Shown here one piece after another: positions 10,080 to 21,632 of a stretch of DNA of 64,000 nt; within the stretch, counting starts at the first letter, position 1, and every line of letters starts with the position of its first letter. Both the position numbers and the translations under genes were made by a program. The notes under the pieces were generated by a model. It did not search any database. It was not told where the DNA came from and saw nothing but the letters and a program-made list of their open reading frames with translations. This DNA comes from Branchipolynoe longqiensis (Eukaryota; Annelida; Polychaeta; Phyllodocida; Polynoidae), in the NCBI GenBank assembly GCA_030323885.1, contig CM059186.1, forward strand, positions 170,485,230 through 170,549,229. The letters run 5' to 3'.

Positions 10080-10905
10080 GGCGGTCAGAGGTCAGTGGGT
10101 GTGAACGGGGTCAGAGGTCAGTGTGTGTGAAGGCGATCAGTGAGGTGTGAACGGGGTCAGAGGTCAGTGGGTGTGAAGGTGGTCAGCAGTCAGTGGGGTG
10201 TGAAGGTGGAGGGTGGGTGAAGGTGGTCATTGGTCAGTGGGGTGTGAAGGTGATCAGCGGTCAGTGGGGTCTGAAGGTACAGGGTGGGTGAAGGCCGTCA
10301 GTGAGGTGTGAAGGCGGTCAGTGGGGTGTGAAGGTGGTCAGTGGGGTGTGAAGGTGGTCAGTGGGGTGTGAAGGTGGAGGGTGGGTGAAGGTGGTCAGCG
10401 GTCAGTGGGGTGTGAAGGAGGGGGGTGGGTGAAGGCAGTTAGTGAGGTGTGGATGTGCTCAGTGGTCAGTGGGGTGTGAAAGTGGTCAGTGGCGCATGAA
10501 GGTGGAGGGTGGGTGAAGGTGGTCAGTGGTTTGTGAAAGTGGTCAGTGGGACGTGAAGGTGGGGGGTGGCTGAAGGCGGTCAGTGGGGTGTGAAGTCGGT
10601 CAGTTGGGTGTGAAGGTGGGGAGTGGGTGAAGGCAGTTAGTGAGGTGTGGGGGTGGTCAGTGGTCAGTGGGGCGTGAAGGTGAGGGGTGGGTGAAGGTGG
10701 TCAGTGGTTTGTGAAAGCAGTCAGTGGGGCGTGAAGGTGGGGGGGGGGGGGTTGGCTGAAGGCGGTCAGTGGGATGTGAAGGCGGTCAGTGGGGTGTGAA
10801 GGTGGTCAGTGGGGTGTCAATGTGGTCACATGTCAGTGGGGTGAGAAGGTGGAGGGTGGGTGAAGGCGGTCAGTGAGGTGTGAAGGTTGGGTGAAGATGG
10901 GGGAG
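10080..10905. repeat. GTCAGTGGGGTGTGAAGGTG minisatellite next to the exon-2 splice acceptor
   Basis: Irregular units of 20-45 bp built from GGTCAGTGGGGTGTGAA and GGTGGAGGGTGGGTGAAGG. On the sense strand of the LU gene each unit reads CTTCACACCCCACTGACC, which is pyrimidine-rich and has a CTGAC branch-site-like motif. It begins within about 20 bp of the acceptor of exon 2. Confidence 0.95.
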
Positions 10906-11160
10906 ATGGCAATGAGTTTGATGAAGGTGGCGGTCAGTGGGATGAACGCGGGGAGCTGTCGTGTAGGGGGCATAGGGGGGAGGGGTAGGGGGGATGGTAT
11001 CGGGGAGTGGAAGGGATGGGGATTGGTGAAAGGAATGGGGAAGAGGGCAAGGGGAGAGGGGAGGGGTAATGGGGAACGGGGAGGGGGAGGGGGAGGCGGA
11101 GGGAGGGTGAAGGAGGAAGGAGGGGACAGAGAGTGGAGAGGGAGGGTGGGAATCTGGAAA
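10906..11160. repeat. G-rich low-complexity tract
   Basis: GGGGAGGGG-type runs continue from the minisatellite. Open frames on both strands are low-complexity Gly/Arg or Pro/Ser and are not genes. Confidence 0.8.
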
Positions 11161-11328
11161 TGTCAGATAACAATACAAGCGATTGATCTAACAACCCTTA
11201 AATCATAAAGAAATAATATTGTCTGGGAATCCTTTATTAGTACCACAGACTAGATCGAACGTGTGGTAGGTTATGTCATGGATTGGGGTGGTAATGGAAG
11301 GAACGACAGAGGCAATCCCTTTCATCTT

Positions 11329-11602
11329 CTAAGCCGTGTATCCAGAGACTATTTGTTCCCTTGTGGTGTGGTCCCTTGTGACCTTGTGACGTGCCACACA
11401 GACAATGAACATGTTCATTCTCTATGTTACTGGTTAGTACGTCACATGTGCCATGCACAAGGCCATACGGTCCCTAGGTCCAACTTATAGGAATGGCCAC
11501 TAAGCAAAACATAGGTTCATTGTCACAAATGAACATGGAACAAGGGAACATGCCACAAGGGAACAAGCCACAAGGGAACAGTCCATGGATACACAGCCTT
11601 AG
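11329..11602. mobile_element. MITE with inverted ends containing GTTCCCTTGTGG subrepeats
   Basis: The left end CTAAGCCGTGTATCCAGAG (from 11329) pairs with the reverse complement of the right end (CTAAGGCTGTGTATCCATGG, ending 11602). Pairing continues through TTGTTCCCTTGTGG. The right arm has a 15-bp subrepeat (GCCACAAGGGAACAA). 274 bp, non-coding. Confidence 0.7.
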
Positions 11603-11841
11603 GTTTATTATTTCCTCTGCTACAGAACAGCCACCGGTCAAGTTTCAAGTTGAATGGGGAGATTCCGATGACCGCCATTTTGCAATGATGGCAATCTCCC
11701 CAATTCCTCATCTGTACGCCAATGTAGATAAACACTGCTTGCTGGAATCAGGACCTCACCAGTTTGTTTACAGTGGATCTTTACGGGAACAGTTTTGCTT
11801 GGATTTAAATACGGTCGCCATTCACTCCTATAAGTTATATC

Positions 11842-12350
11842 TACGATTGGTGGTGAATATTTGATCTCCTATTGGTGGTGAATATTTGATCTCCTATTGG
11901 TGGTGAATATTTGATCTCCTATTGGTGATGAATATTTTATCTACTATTGGTGGTGAATATTTGATCTACAGTAAAACCTCTCTAACCGACCACCTCCGCA
12001 GATCGACCATTCCTCTATATCGATCGCTATATTTGGGTCCCAATAATACCCTTGTAACCATATTCTAACTCCCTAAACCGACCACCTCCCTAAATGGACC
12101 ACTTAAAGTCGGTCCCATGGTCGGTCACTTTAGAGAGATTTTACTGTAATACTATTGGTGAATATTTCATATACTACTCGTGGTGAATATTTGATCTACG
12201 ATTGGAATATCCTTCCTATTTGATCTACTATTGGAGGTGAATATTTGATCTATTAATAGTGGTGAATATTTCATATACTACTCGTGGTGAATATGTTATC
12301 TGCTCTTGGAGGTGAATATTTCATCTCCTACTGCTGGTGAATATTATTCC
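11842..12350. repeat. 25-bp minisatellite (ATTGGTGGTGAATATTTGATC), interrupted
   Basis: Units at 11842-11966 are regular, and those at 12149-12350 are more diverged. A Tigger-like MITE lies between them, so the array existed before that insertion. Confidence 0.85.
11969..12146. mobile_element. Tigger/pogo-like MITE, copy 1
   Basis: 178 bp with ends CAGTAAAACCTCTCTAA and TAGAGAGATTTTACTG, flanked by TA on both sides (11967-11968, 12147-12148). The CAGTAAAACCTC terminus and TA target are typical of pogo/Tigger elements. A second copy lies at 41735-41911. Confidence 0.9.
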
Positions 12351-12454
12351 CTCTATGTTCCAGCCGTGCACAAGCCACTGCTCGTTCATTCAGGTCTCGA
12401 CTGAATCATGACAAGCAGGTTAAAGCATGAGGTCTACAGGACCCACCCTCTGGA

Positions 12455-13136
12455 GCACCACCTCCACACTCTCCACACTCTCCACACACTCTCCACTCTC
12501 CACACTCTCCACACTCCCCACACTCTCCAACTCTCCACACTCTCCACACTCTCCACACTCTCCACTCTCTCCACACTCTCCACACTCTCCACACCCCCAC
12601 ACTCTCCACACTCTCCACACTCTCCATACTCTCCATACTCTCCACACTCTCCACACCCCCACACTCTCCACACTCTCCAACTCTCCACACTCTCCACACT
12701 CTCCAACTCTCCACTCTCTCCACACTCTCCACAGACTCCACACTCTCCACACTCTCCACACCCCCACACTCTCCACACTCTCCACACTCTCCACTCTCCA
12801 CACACTCCACACTCTCCACACTCTCCACTCTCCACACACTCCACACTCTCCACACTCTCCACTCTCCACACTGTCCACACTGTCCACACTCTCCACACTC
12901 TCCACTCTCCACACACTCCACACTCTCCACACCCTCCACTCTCTCCACACTCTCCACTCTCCACACACCCACACTCTCCACACTCTCCACACTCTCCACA
13001 CTCTCCACACCTCCACACTCTCCACACTCTCCACACTCTCCATACTCTCCACACTCCACACTCTCCACACCCGCACCACACTCTCCACACTCTCCACACT
13101 CTCCACACACTCCACACCCTCCACACTCTCCACACT
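12455..13136. repeat. 9-bp minisatellite (CTCCACACT)n
   Basis: Roughly 70 units of CTCCACACT with variants CTCCAACT, CACCCCCA and CTGTCCA. The unit length is a multiple of three, so all six frames stay open over long spans; those frames are artefacts. Confidence 0.95.
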
Positions 13137-13552
13137 TCCGGTCGACACTTCAGCTTGGTTCCAAACACCACCCGAGATGTTTCACCTTTTGCTCACTACC
13201 ACGGTGGCGCACCCTTGTGTGAACCCAATGAACCTGAGCCTGACGTCACTTCCGATAGCAAAGTCACCGTTCCTCCAGCACTTCTCAGCGAGACAGCGCA
13301 TCATCAACTCCTCTCACCTTTTTTGGGGGCCACACACCCAACCCTACACTCACCCGGCTCCTAGGCTGGAAGGAGTGAGTGCTGGGGTCTTCAGACTCGA
13401 ACCCACAACTTCTCGATAACTGATCCAGTTATATTACTTGTTATAAAAACACGAGTCTCTGCCGCTGTGAGAACCCTATGTGATTACAATACTCTCCCCC
13501 TTCATTTCACCTGTGATGCAATTAGCCTGATCAATTTAACCATGTCTATAAA
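13137..13552. other. unassigned intronic DNA
   Basis: No repeat or coding pattern was recognised. It carries one B-box-like GACTCGAACCC (minus sense) near 13398, too isolated to call a tRNA. Confidence 0.4.
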
Positions 13553-14220
13553 GAGGAAGGAAAACTAGTCACAAGGATGAACAGTGAATAAGTTGTGCTT
13601 TATTGGCAGCAACTCCTGTCATCCCCCAGTCATGTGACCTAGCACCTGTACTCCTCCTATACTGCCCACACTATGTCTCATAGTCTTTTAGCCTGTATGT
13701 TGAACCAGTGCCCACAACCCATGGGACAGGAGTCCTATGGCTGTGGATACACTCAATTAGAATAGCTGAATTTTGATAGCATCAGACAGAGTGTCTGGGG
13801 TCCTGCTCAGAAGTTGGTCTGTCTCACTCAAGAGCCAGGATGAGAGTGATTTTCCTTCAGTGTGTCTGAAGCAAACTCATGAATAATTAATTAGCTGAGA
13901 CTAGTGTGTGGGTCAGGATAGGCCAAGGGAGTCAGGTGACCAGACCTTCCCCAACCAGCCAATGAGACACCTCCCCACAGACTGGGTGGGTGACCACCCC
14001 ATTAGGGGCTGTCACTCAAGCCATCTGCAGGTGGTGCACTCTATACATATGCTAATGAGGCTGGGGGGTCAGTCGGTGGTCTTGGGTGGACAGGATCTTG
14101 CAAACAGTTACAGATGGGTATATAGTAGAATCATTCTTTTCCTCTTTTGTATTCTTTATGAACACCAAGAGAACATTTCAACCATCATGTACTGTTTCTT
14201 ACAAAGGAACTCTTTTCATT
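13553..14220 (-). mobile_element. LTR-like repeat family R, copy 1
   Basis: Shares its start (AAGGAAAACTAGTCACAAGG, then GTGCTTTATTGGCAGCAACT) and end (TTGTATTCTTTATG, GAGAACATTTCA) with 17325-17945 and, inverted, with 26080-26755. The copy at 26080 has TCTATATAAGAGAC near its start, so the unit may be a Pol II promoter-bearing LTR; here it lies on the minus strand. A degenerate duplication (CATCATGTAC) continues to about 14335. Confidence 0.65.
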
Positions 14221-14402
14221 AACTCCAAACATCATATATAACAGATAGTTTACTCTATTCAACATCATGTACATTTCCATCAACTCCACTCTCAGTAGAT
14301 AACATATAGTTTACCTCACTCAGTATCATGTACAATGGGAGTGGACTTTTGTTGACTTTAGCTACTTTTAGTTTACATACTATCAGTCCCACTCCAGCAT
14401 CC

Positions 14403-14466
14403 AAGAATAATAATGCTCTCGGCCAATATATAATTCTTAACCGAAAATCCGTATATTTTTACATTG
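14403..14466 (-). repeat. fragment of the GTTCGGAATTATATATTGGC repeat
   Basis: The reverse complement of this stretch matches 25226-25285 and 26946-27022 (TACGGATTTTCGGTT, AATTATATATTG, CATTATTATTC). Origin unknown. Confidence 0.6.
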
Positions 14467-16187
14467 TGTTGCTTATTTACTTGCACTCAAGCAAAAATGA
14501 GAGACAAATAAGTGTTCACACTTCCTGTCTACCATTCGCTATTTCACTATAACTTGAACTGTATTCTTAACTAACTTATTAACTAAATAAAATGCCCATA
14601 CTATATAGTCCCTTGTCGTGTTGTGAATTACAATTTTACATGCCAAAAGATTTAGGAAAGTACACAATTTTCATTTAAAAGGCACCGTTTTCCTTCACTG
14701 CTGTACCTAAATAATAACATTTGGAGTAGGCTGCGAAGGTGTTCTCTCAGTGGTGAGTTAAAATTGCAGAAGTGATCATCATCAGCCTTCACTGGATGTT
14801 TACCTATTTTAAAAGCAAATTCATCTCGTTCTGTTCTTTATTAAATGCTTTTAAGGAAGTTATATTTGTGCGCAGAAATTGCATCAGTTGTCTCCTCAAC
14901 AAGTAATCGGTTCAATTTGAATCCATCGCAGTTGCACTTTATTTACTTTGCCAGTTTAACCGTCGGGCTATTCCACCCCCGCTTAAGGCGAGCCTTCATG
15001 TTAATTTATGTAATTATTTCCTTGTGAATTTCCTGGGCCTGCCACAGGCCACTGCAGCCTCTCATCCCGTCTGCAGGTAGTCCGTCTCCCTCGGTGTCCG
15101 GCCCTAACCAAAGGCGGCCAGCCAGAGTTTCGTCTAAATACTGGAATTTGCATCCACGTGCATTTATCGGCCTAAAGTATATTTAAATTAGGTTATTTCA
15201 ACTAACTGGCTGTCCCTTTGCCGTTCGGGGTATATTAATGTTACTAAATTAATCCAGAACTAAGCAGTCAAGCTAGTGTTGCTGCTGCTGCTGTCACGGT
15301 TAATCCGCCTAAGTGCATGTAATTATTTTAGCCAAAAGTAACACTACGTTAATTCCGTTAATATGTCTGTTATTATATTCCCGCAGATGGGTTAATTAAC
15401 TGCATAAGGCCTATTTAGGCATAAGGCCCTTAATTACATATAAAGCAATCGAATATCAGGTTATTCCATAGCGGTTAATCTACAATAAGACTGGAGGATA
15501 GTAAAGAATGCAAGGAACGTTCCAATCCACCTTTCCAAGAACTCACGACTTTATTCTTACCAAACTAACAAGATGGCGTAGTAGCAGGTTATATTATTAT
15601 AGATAAATCCCCTCCCATGGTTATTTATGTTAAATAAGTTTAGAATTTCAAGAAAGAAGGCCTAAATCTCGGCTAAAACATCGGAGCGTGCAAAAACACG
15701 TCAGATGGGTCTGGGTCAGAACGCCCGACCTCCCTCCCGTTGCTTGGAAAGTCGCAATCGACGTATCCAATTAACGCTTTACGGCCGAGAACCCGCGGCC
15801 GCGCAAATGGTGGCGATTTGCGCACCTGTGGAACTGAGTAGCCTGTATCTCCAGATGCGAGTCACTCGGCACCAGCGCGCAAATGCCCAAGGCGAGCAGT
15901 CTCGCCCACTTCACCAGTAACAAAATACCACACGAAGAAATCTCCGAAATATCAATATTCCTCATGCGTCTCATCATGGATTCCAAATGAAATGGAATAT
16001 TTCATTCGTAGCGTCTACATCAATTTCCTTACAAATATTGGCAGTTTTAGTTAATTAAAATGATGAAATTACAATTGGACAAAAACATACAGACAAAATA
16101 AACACCAAAGGAACTCACATTAAAAGGAATGCGAAGTAAATATTTTCTTTAAAAGCGATTCAAAGGAGAAGATAATTGACCTCCGGA
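14467..16187. other. unassigned intronic DNA
   Basis: No supported feature in 1.7 kb. Local oddities are the GGCCTATTTAGGCATAAGGCC hairpin region near 15410 and a GC-rich island at 15700-15900 with no coding evidence. Confidence 0.4.
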
Positions 16188-16482
16188 AAAGCATAGTCCG
16201 ATGAAGTATCACATATTCAAAACCAAACCAATTATCTAGATTTGATTCTACAAATCTAACTTAGACACTGGTTAATTATTAAACATGTGATACCACATAG
16301 AAGGGAATACTAAATCAATTTAACAGAACCTGTTACTGCATAAGTCTATTTTGTCAGAGTTTTGGCGTGCTTGCCAAAAATAATGTTGCATCTTTGCTCT
16401 TCAAATATCTCAAATCTTAACCATTTAAAATAAGTTACTTCAAACTAAAATAAGGTAGAACAAGGTAAACAATCAATTTACC
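16188..16482 (-). mobile_element. TTAA-MITE copy 2, incomplete
   Basis: Reads GCATAGTCCGATGAAG, then the family body in inverse orientation (AACTTAGACACTGG, AACAGAACCTGTTACTGC, GGCGTGCTTGCCAAA). The far terminus is eroded. Confidence 0.85.
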
Positions 16483-17039
16483 ATAATTCGCTACACTCGG
16501 CTGTATTGGAGAGAAAGATGAGGAAAGATAGAAAACAGAAGGACAAACTGGTTTAAATAATATATTTAATAGAAAACAAATCGGACCTTGGCAGGTGGAT
16601 CAACATGTACCAGGTGGCGACAGGGCCAGAAATCATACGCTGACTGGGATGCGCAACCAGGAAGTTCAGTCCTATTACAGGTCGTGGTAGATTCATGCAG
16701 ATTCAGGTCATGGATCAGCACTCACCCCCCGAGAAAGAGGGCGGGTGGGTGGGGAAACGATGTGTATGGTAGCAGTGTCAAGAGCAGAGTGAGTGAAAGT
16801 AGGCAAGGCGATTCGGCAGGAAAGGTAAACAAACAGCAGCCTCGTGAGCAAATTACCCATGTTAGCCGGACAATTATCTCAGAAAATCCGAAAGCCATCG
16901 TACAATGCAGCTTTCAATTAATCTGATGCCGGAAGTTGCTGAGTAGATATTAACAATTTTAATCCCTGTGTACATGTTTAATTAAATGTATTAGCAACTT
17001 CCACTCACAGTTTCACTAATTGTATCATCACATTGTTTC
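16483..17039. other. unassigned intronic DNA
   Basis: An open frame of 112 codons (16588-16926) has no recognisable domain, no splice context and no repeat support. I do not call it a gene. Confidence 0.4.
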
Positions 17040-17180
17040 TTTCTTGGGGTTTTACATCCTTGCAATATCTAAAGTCATATGAGATTGAGCACCGACTTGT
17101 GAGAGTGTACATTTATCGCCACTTTATAGTGCTGCCCCACTGGGAGACCAGGCCGCCAGCACCATGTGATTTTATGACAG
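17040..17180 (-). mobile_element. SINE-1 fragment
   Basis: Tail and distal body of the tRNA-derived SINE in minus orientation (GGGGTTTTACATCC, CCGACTTGTGA, CTGCCCCACTGGGAGACCAG). Confidence 0.85.
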
Positions 17181-17324
17181 TTGTATGCTCTTTTAACACA
17201 TACAAATCCATGTGTAATATCTTGGGTACTCAGCCGTCAGAGCCCCGGATATCACTACTCTCCCCAGGTGTGTTCTGACAACTGTCTGTCAGTTCCCACC
17301 TGGTGTCCCTCTCAACAATCTCAT

Positions 17325-17945
17325 AAGGAAGAAAGGGAAGACAAGTCATGCAAGATTGACAGTGAAGAAGTTGTGCTTTATTGGCATCAACTCCTGTTCA
17401 CCTACTGGCGACGTATCACCCTCACCCCTTACCAACTGCAAAACACAGATCCTCATGTCTCTTGCTAATGTGTATAAGAATCAGTGCCTACATCCAATTG
17501 AACCTGAGTCCCATGGTTGTTGCACACAGCTCAGTGCCTTTTGAATAGCTGCTCTAGTTTGTGTATAGAAAGCGGAGTCTCAGACAGAGTGTCTGGAGTC
17601 CTGGACAAGAGTGCCCCGAGTGGGGTCTGGGTGTCAGGTATAAGGAATGCAGGTGACTGGGCTCCCACAGCCAGCCAATCAGACACCCTCTAAAGCCTGG
17701 GGCAGGGGGGGGGGGGCGACACCCTAATAGGGGGAAGCTGTCACTCAAACCCCAGCTGCAGGTGGTGTCCATAATGTATGCAGGATGGCTGGGTGTGCTT
17801 GCCCATCGGCCCCATGGTAACAGGTAGTTGCAGACAGTTACAATAAACATATATTAAAAATGTCCTTCCCCTCCACTTGCATTCTTTCTGGTGCATGGAG
17901 GGAACATTTCACTAATCATTAACCATCTCTTAAGTATGAACATGT
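17325..17945 (-). mobile_element. LTR-like repeat family R, copy 2
   Basis: Same order of blocks as copy 1: GGAAGAAAGGGAAGACAAGT, GTGCTTTATTGGCATCAACT, CAGACAGAGTGTCTGGAGTC, ACAGTTACAATAAACATATA, GGGAACATTTCACTAA. Non-coding. Confidence 0.7.
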
Positions 17946-18236
17946 TATATGGATAATTTAATTATTTATGTTAGAGGACTGACACAAGCACCGGGTCGCT
18001 TAATACCAAGAAGACCCGTTGGGGCCGCCACTGCTGCCTCTGCGCGGCGAATCTTAGGTGACCGCTGATTGGCTCAAATACATGTAAATACATGGGCTTA
18101 AATGCATGTACCAAACATTAACAGTCATATTTTGGGAATGATGTGTCAGGTAATTGTTAGTAAGCCGAGCTCTAGCTCAAATCCGGTAATTTCATATTTT
18201 AATGCCCGGATGAGAGAGAGCTGCGTGCCGAGTCTG
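17946..18236. other. unassigned intronic DNA
   Basis: Nothing recognised. Confidence 0.4.
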
Positions 18237-18352
18237 GTTTTAGCGCCACCTGGTGTGAGGTGGGCTAGTTTTGTTTTTAGCGCCACCTGGTGTGAGGTGG
18301 GCGAGTTTTGTTTTTAGCGCCACCTGGTGTGAGGTGGGCGAGTTTTGTTGGG
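18237..18352 (-). promoter_or_regulatory. three 37-bp tandem units, each with a CTCF-like core
   Basis: GCGCCACCTGGTGTGAGGTG starts at 18243, 18280 and 18317, an exact 37-bp period. The minus strand reads ACACCAGGTGGCGC, which matches the CTCF core consensus CCASYAGRKGGCRS at 13 of 14 positions. It lies in intron 1 of the LU gene. Binding is inference; the tandem repeat itself is directly seen. Confidence 0.5.
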
Positions 18353-18436
18353 ATTGCATGCTGGGAACGTGTCAATAATGGAACACCTGGCAGCCATGAA
18401 GAGAAACTCAGTGAGACCGGCGTTACTAATGTCGTG

Positions 18437-18516
18437 TTGTCCCTTCAGCGGGACTCGAACCCACATCTCTTGGCATTCTAGACCATTGGGCTAACCATTA
18501 CGCCACCTAGGTTCCC
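18437..18516 (-). mobile_element. tRNA-like SINE head (family 3)
   Basis: On the minus strand it has an A box TGGCGTAATGGTTAG and a B box GGTTCGAGTCC at tRNA-like spacing. The sequences at the acceptor-stem positions do not pair, so it is a tRNA-derived element and not a tRNA gene. A related head lies at 63850-63915. Confidence 0.6.
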
Positions 18517-18706
18517 TGATGTATAGCATATTATGCGAGTATAAAGATACGTACGGGAATATCAGTTATTATTATTGTTATTCCCCATAAGATGCAGCAC
18601 TTTACCGGGGGCGCCATCTTGGCCCACCTCACCTCCCCCGGATATTGACCAGTCACAGTCACACCGGAGGATTGTTTTATATTTATTTATGAACAAAAAA
18701 TGCTAC

Positions 18707-18754
18707 CACGCGAGGGGGGGGGGGGCATGCGGTCGCTGGGGGGGGGGGGGGGGG
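18707..18754. repeat. G homopolymer runs
   Basis: Two long runs of G, of about 12 and 19 bases, separated by CATGCGGTCGCT. Run length may be unreliable. Confidence 0.7.
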
Positions 18755-18887
18755 ACCACTACAGAGCTTATTACACGCGATAAAGGGTTTATCACTATCC
18801 GTTTTTAGATAGTCACTCTGAGGGGTTTTCTGTGAAAACAAACTTCATGTAGCAAACATATATTACATATATGTTTGCTTGTTGTTG

Positions 18888-19198
18888 TATGTCCTAGTAA
18901 CATCTAAGGGCATATCAAGATGGGTACCGACTTGTGACAGTGCACACTCATAACTACTTAATAGTGCTGCCCCACTGGGAGACCAGGCCGCTGGTACCAT
19001 GCCCCAATTTCACACAGTCACATTATTCGGATACTGTGCAAACCAGTCCTTGCACAGTCCTATTAAAGCTGAGCGCCAGGCTAGGTAGTGACAAGTATCA
19101 ATTTTATAAGTCATTGGTTTGACTCGGCTGGGATTTGAACTACCGACCTTCCGCACGGGAAGCCTGCGCTCTACCGATTAGACCACCGCGTCCGGTCA
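18888..19198 (-). mobile_element. SINE-1, near full length, head type B
   Basis: In minus orientation: head ACGCGGTGGTCTAATCGGTA with B box AGTTCAAATCC, body (AGCCTGGCGCTCAGC, GTGACTGTGTG, CTGGTCTCCCAGTGGGGCAG) and tail ending GTTACTAGGACATACAACAA. The head is tRNA-like with A and B boxes but cannot fold into a proper acceptor stem. Confidence 0.85.
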
Positions 19199-19221
19199 CA
19201 TATATGTAACACACATATATT

Positions 19222-19316
19222 ACATGTACTGTAAATAACCGTATTGTCACATGGCTGGGTGACCAGTGCCACGGTGCTGACAAAAGACTTTATCCAATGA
19301 ATAAACTATATTTAAG
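19222..19316 (+). mobile_element. 3' end of the 7449-9738 LINE family
   Basis: TGTAAATAACCGTATTGTCA, then GACCAGTGCCACGGTGCTGA and AATAAACTATATTTA match the LINE terminus at 9650-9735 closely. A severely 5'-truncated copy. Confidence 0.9.
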
Positions 19317-19573
19317 CAACTTTTAAAAAGACCGCCACTACTGCTTCTGGCTTCTTCCGTGTGACCCCTACTGAATCCAGTATAAATACTGCCTGCTATG
19401 ACATTTAAAAAAGGAGGAGGTAAAACAAAAAGAAGTTATATACATACAACTTAAGTTTAATACAATCCTAAATATTTCCATTATGTGATTATTATATTGT
19501 ATATATATAAGGTATGCAGGTATTTCAATACCTCAGGGAGGTTGACGTCCCTGCCCAGCAGAGTTGTATTCTT

Positions 19574-20026
19574 TTGTAGTGGGGGTGATGCAGGTATTGC
19601 AGGTATTGCAGGTATTGCAATACCTCAGGGAGTTTGACGCCCCTGCCCTGCAGAGTTGTAAACCACTGCGTTGTGGTACAGGTTCTTGACAGAACCGAAG
19701 GCTAAGGGAGCAAACCCTAAACAGAAAACCATGTCACTGTGGCAGCATCAAGGGCGGTTGATGTATGGAACTCCCAACATCTCCCGACCAGCCACTGCAG
19801 GGACAAATAGTTTTGCGCCTGTCTTGACATGTTCTTGCCGGTGTGAAACCTCTATTTGCTCCCTGAGAGAGTGCCGCTGGTAACTTGCAAAAGCCAGCAG
19901 CACTTCAACACTTTTGCAGGCAGCTTTCATGAAATGTTACAGACAGCTAAATGGAGAGTGACAGTCAAGTAATGAAAACACTCTTTGTCACATCGCGACC
20001 GACAGCATGATAATGATGATATATAT
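19574..20026 (+). mobile_element. non-autonomous element N with a LINE-shared 3' tail, copy 1
   Basis: Starts TTTTGTAGTGGGGGTGATGC, has a short hairpin (GGTATTGCAATACC), and ends AAATGGAGAGTGACAGTCAA then CGCGACCGACAGCATGATAA. The last 100 bp equals the 3' end of the LINE at 27300 and 39317. The minus strand keeps an open frame conserved in all three copies (19748-19930 here). Confidence 0.8.
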
Positions 20027-20239
20027 AATGCCATCGCTATATCAGTAGATTCTAGAAAAGAATACCCCAAAGATTTATACTGTTAAACCACTGTGAGTGC
20101 ACATTTTGACAAATCAACTGGTAGCTGTCCTGATAGAACCTTAGATATGGCTAGAACGTAAAACCCCAGATAAACACATACACAAGTCGCAATGGTGTTT
20201 AGGTTTCAGTTAAGAAATTCATGATGTCATAAGGGAATT

Positions 20240-20405
20240 GAAATAAAAGTGACAAATAAAAGTGGCAAATAAAAGTGACAAATAAAAGTGGCAAATAAAA
20301 GTGACAAATGAAAGTGACAATTAAAGTGGTAAATAAATGTGGCAAATAAAAGTGACAAATAAAAGTGACATAAATGTGACATAAAAGTGAGAAATAAAAG
20401 TGAAA
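20240..20405. repeat. 14-bp tandem repeat (AAATAAAAGTGACA)
   Basis: About eleven imperfect units with alternating GTGACA and GTGGCA. Confidence 0.9.
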
Positions 20406-20512
20406 TGGATATGTGAAACTGAAGTCGGGAGAAAAAACGGATTCACAGGAAACGAAAGTCAATGAGGCAAAGGGAAGCAACCATGTTTGAGATATTCTTG
20501 GTGGTTTTATGG

Positions 20513-20862
20513 TTGTTTGTTGTCGGAGTTTTATGTCCTGGCAACATCTAAGGTCATACCAGGTCATGTACCGATTTGTGACAGTGCACATTCATGGCTA
20601 GCTTATAGTGTTGCCCCACTAATGACGTACAAATTGATGCTTGCTGCTTCCTAGCCTGGTGCTCGGCATTATTAGGATAGGGCAAGGACTGGTTGACTCA
20701 GTGTCAGGATAATGTGACTGAGTGGGACATCAGGTCATGGTGCTGATGGCCTGGTCTCCCCGTCGGGAAGCACTATGAAGTCACCATGAGTGTGCACTGT
20801 CCCAAGTCGGTATCCATCCTGATATGACCATAGATGTTGCCAGGAGGTCAGACCCCCAACAA
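20513..20862. mobile_element. two SINE-1 parts in inverted arrangement
   Basis: 20513-20620 is the tail half in minus orientation. It abuts a plus-oriented headless SINE at 20621-20862 ending GATGTTGCCAGGAGGTCAGA. Tails face outward. The same arrangement occurs at 45285-45640. Confidence 0.8.
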
Positions 20863-21184
20863 CCAACCAATCAGCGGCCATCTCCCAGACACTCGCTGGT
20901 GCTCCGTGCCTGAAGCACCTACTTTGTTGCCCGCTCCAGACACTTCTCAACCAGCGGCTAACCGTGCAACACAAATTTTACCACCCAGTACCCGTGTGTC
21001 GTTTTCTGTGGCATTATTGATCCAACCTGTCCGTTTGTCTACCGATACCGATTCTACATTCACGGAAAATCAGACGCGGTTGCTGAATTTGTAAGAGCAC
21101 AAGCTTTCCGCGCGGAATGTCAGCATTTCTTTTTTTTTGGGGGTACATTAGTCGCTTAAGCAAGGAAATTTTAATCGCAGACGA

Positions 21185-21632
21185 TTGGTCTTCCTCATTC
21201 CACTGCTCCTTGCCCAATCCTAATAATGCCGAGCGCCTGGCTGTGAAGTGACAAGTATAAATTGTTAAGTCATTGGTTTGACTTGACCAGGGTTCGAACC
21301 CACGACCCCACGATCTACCAACACGGGAGACAGACACTCTAACTCATTCGGCCATCCCGTCTGGTTTTGAATCACCGCCGAGTCAATGACTTACAAGATT
21401 CATTCTTGTCGCTATCTAGCCTGGCACTTGGAATTAATAGAATAAGCAAGGACTGGTTAACTCAGTATCAGGATAATGTGACTGAGTAGGATATCAGGTC
21501 ATGGTGCTGGCAGTCTGGTCTCTCAGTGGAGCAGCACTATAAAGGTGCTTTGAGTATACACTGTCACAAGTTGGTACCAATTCTGTTATGACCTTAGATG
21601 TTGTGAGGACATAAACCCCAACAAACAGCAAG
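21185..21632. mobile_element. SINE-1 head type A (minus) abutting SINE-1 body (plus)
   Basis: 21185-21365 is the head half in minus orientation with the type-A head GGGATGGCCGAATGAGTTAG and B box GGGTTCGAACC. 21366-21632 is a plus-oriented body and tail. Confidence 0.8.

Noticed and set aside
12406..13171. Six overlapping frames of 230-330 codons
   Set aside because: They all read the 9-bp CTCCACACT minisatellite; the period is a multiple of three, so every frame stays open.
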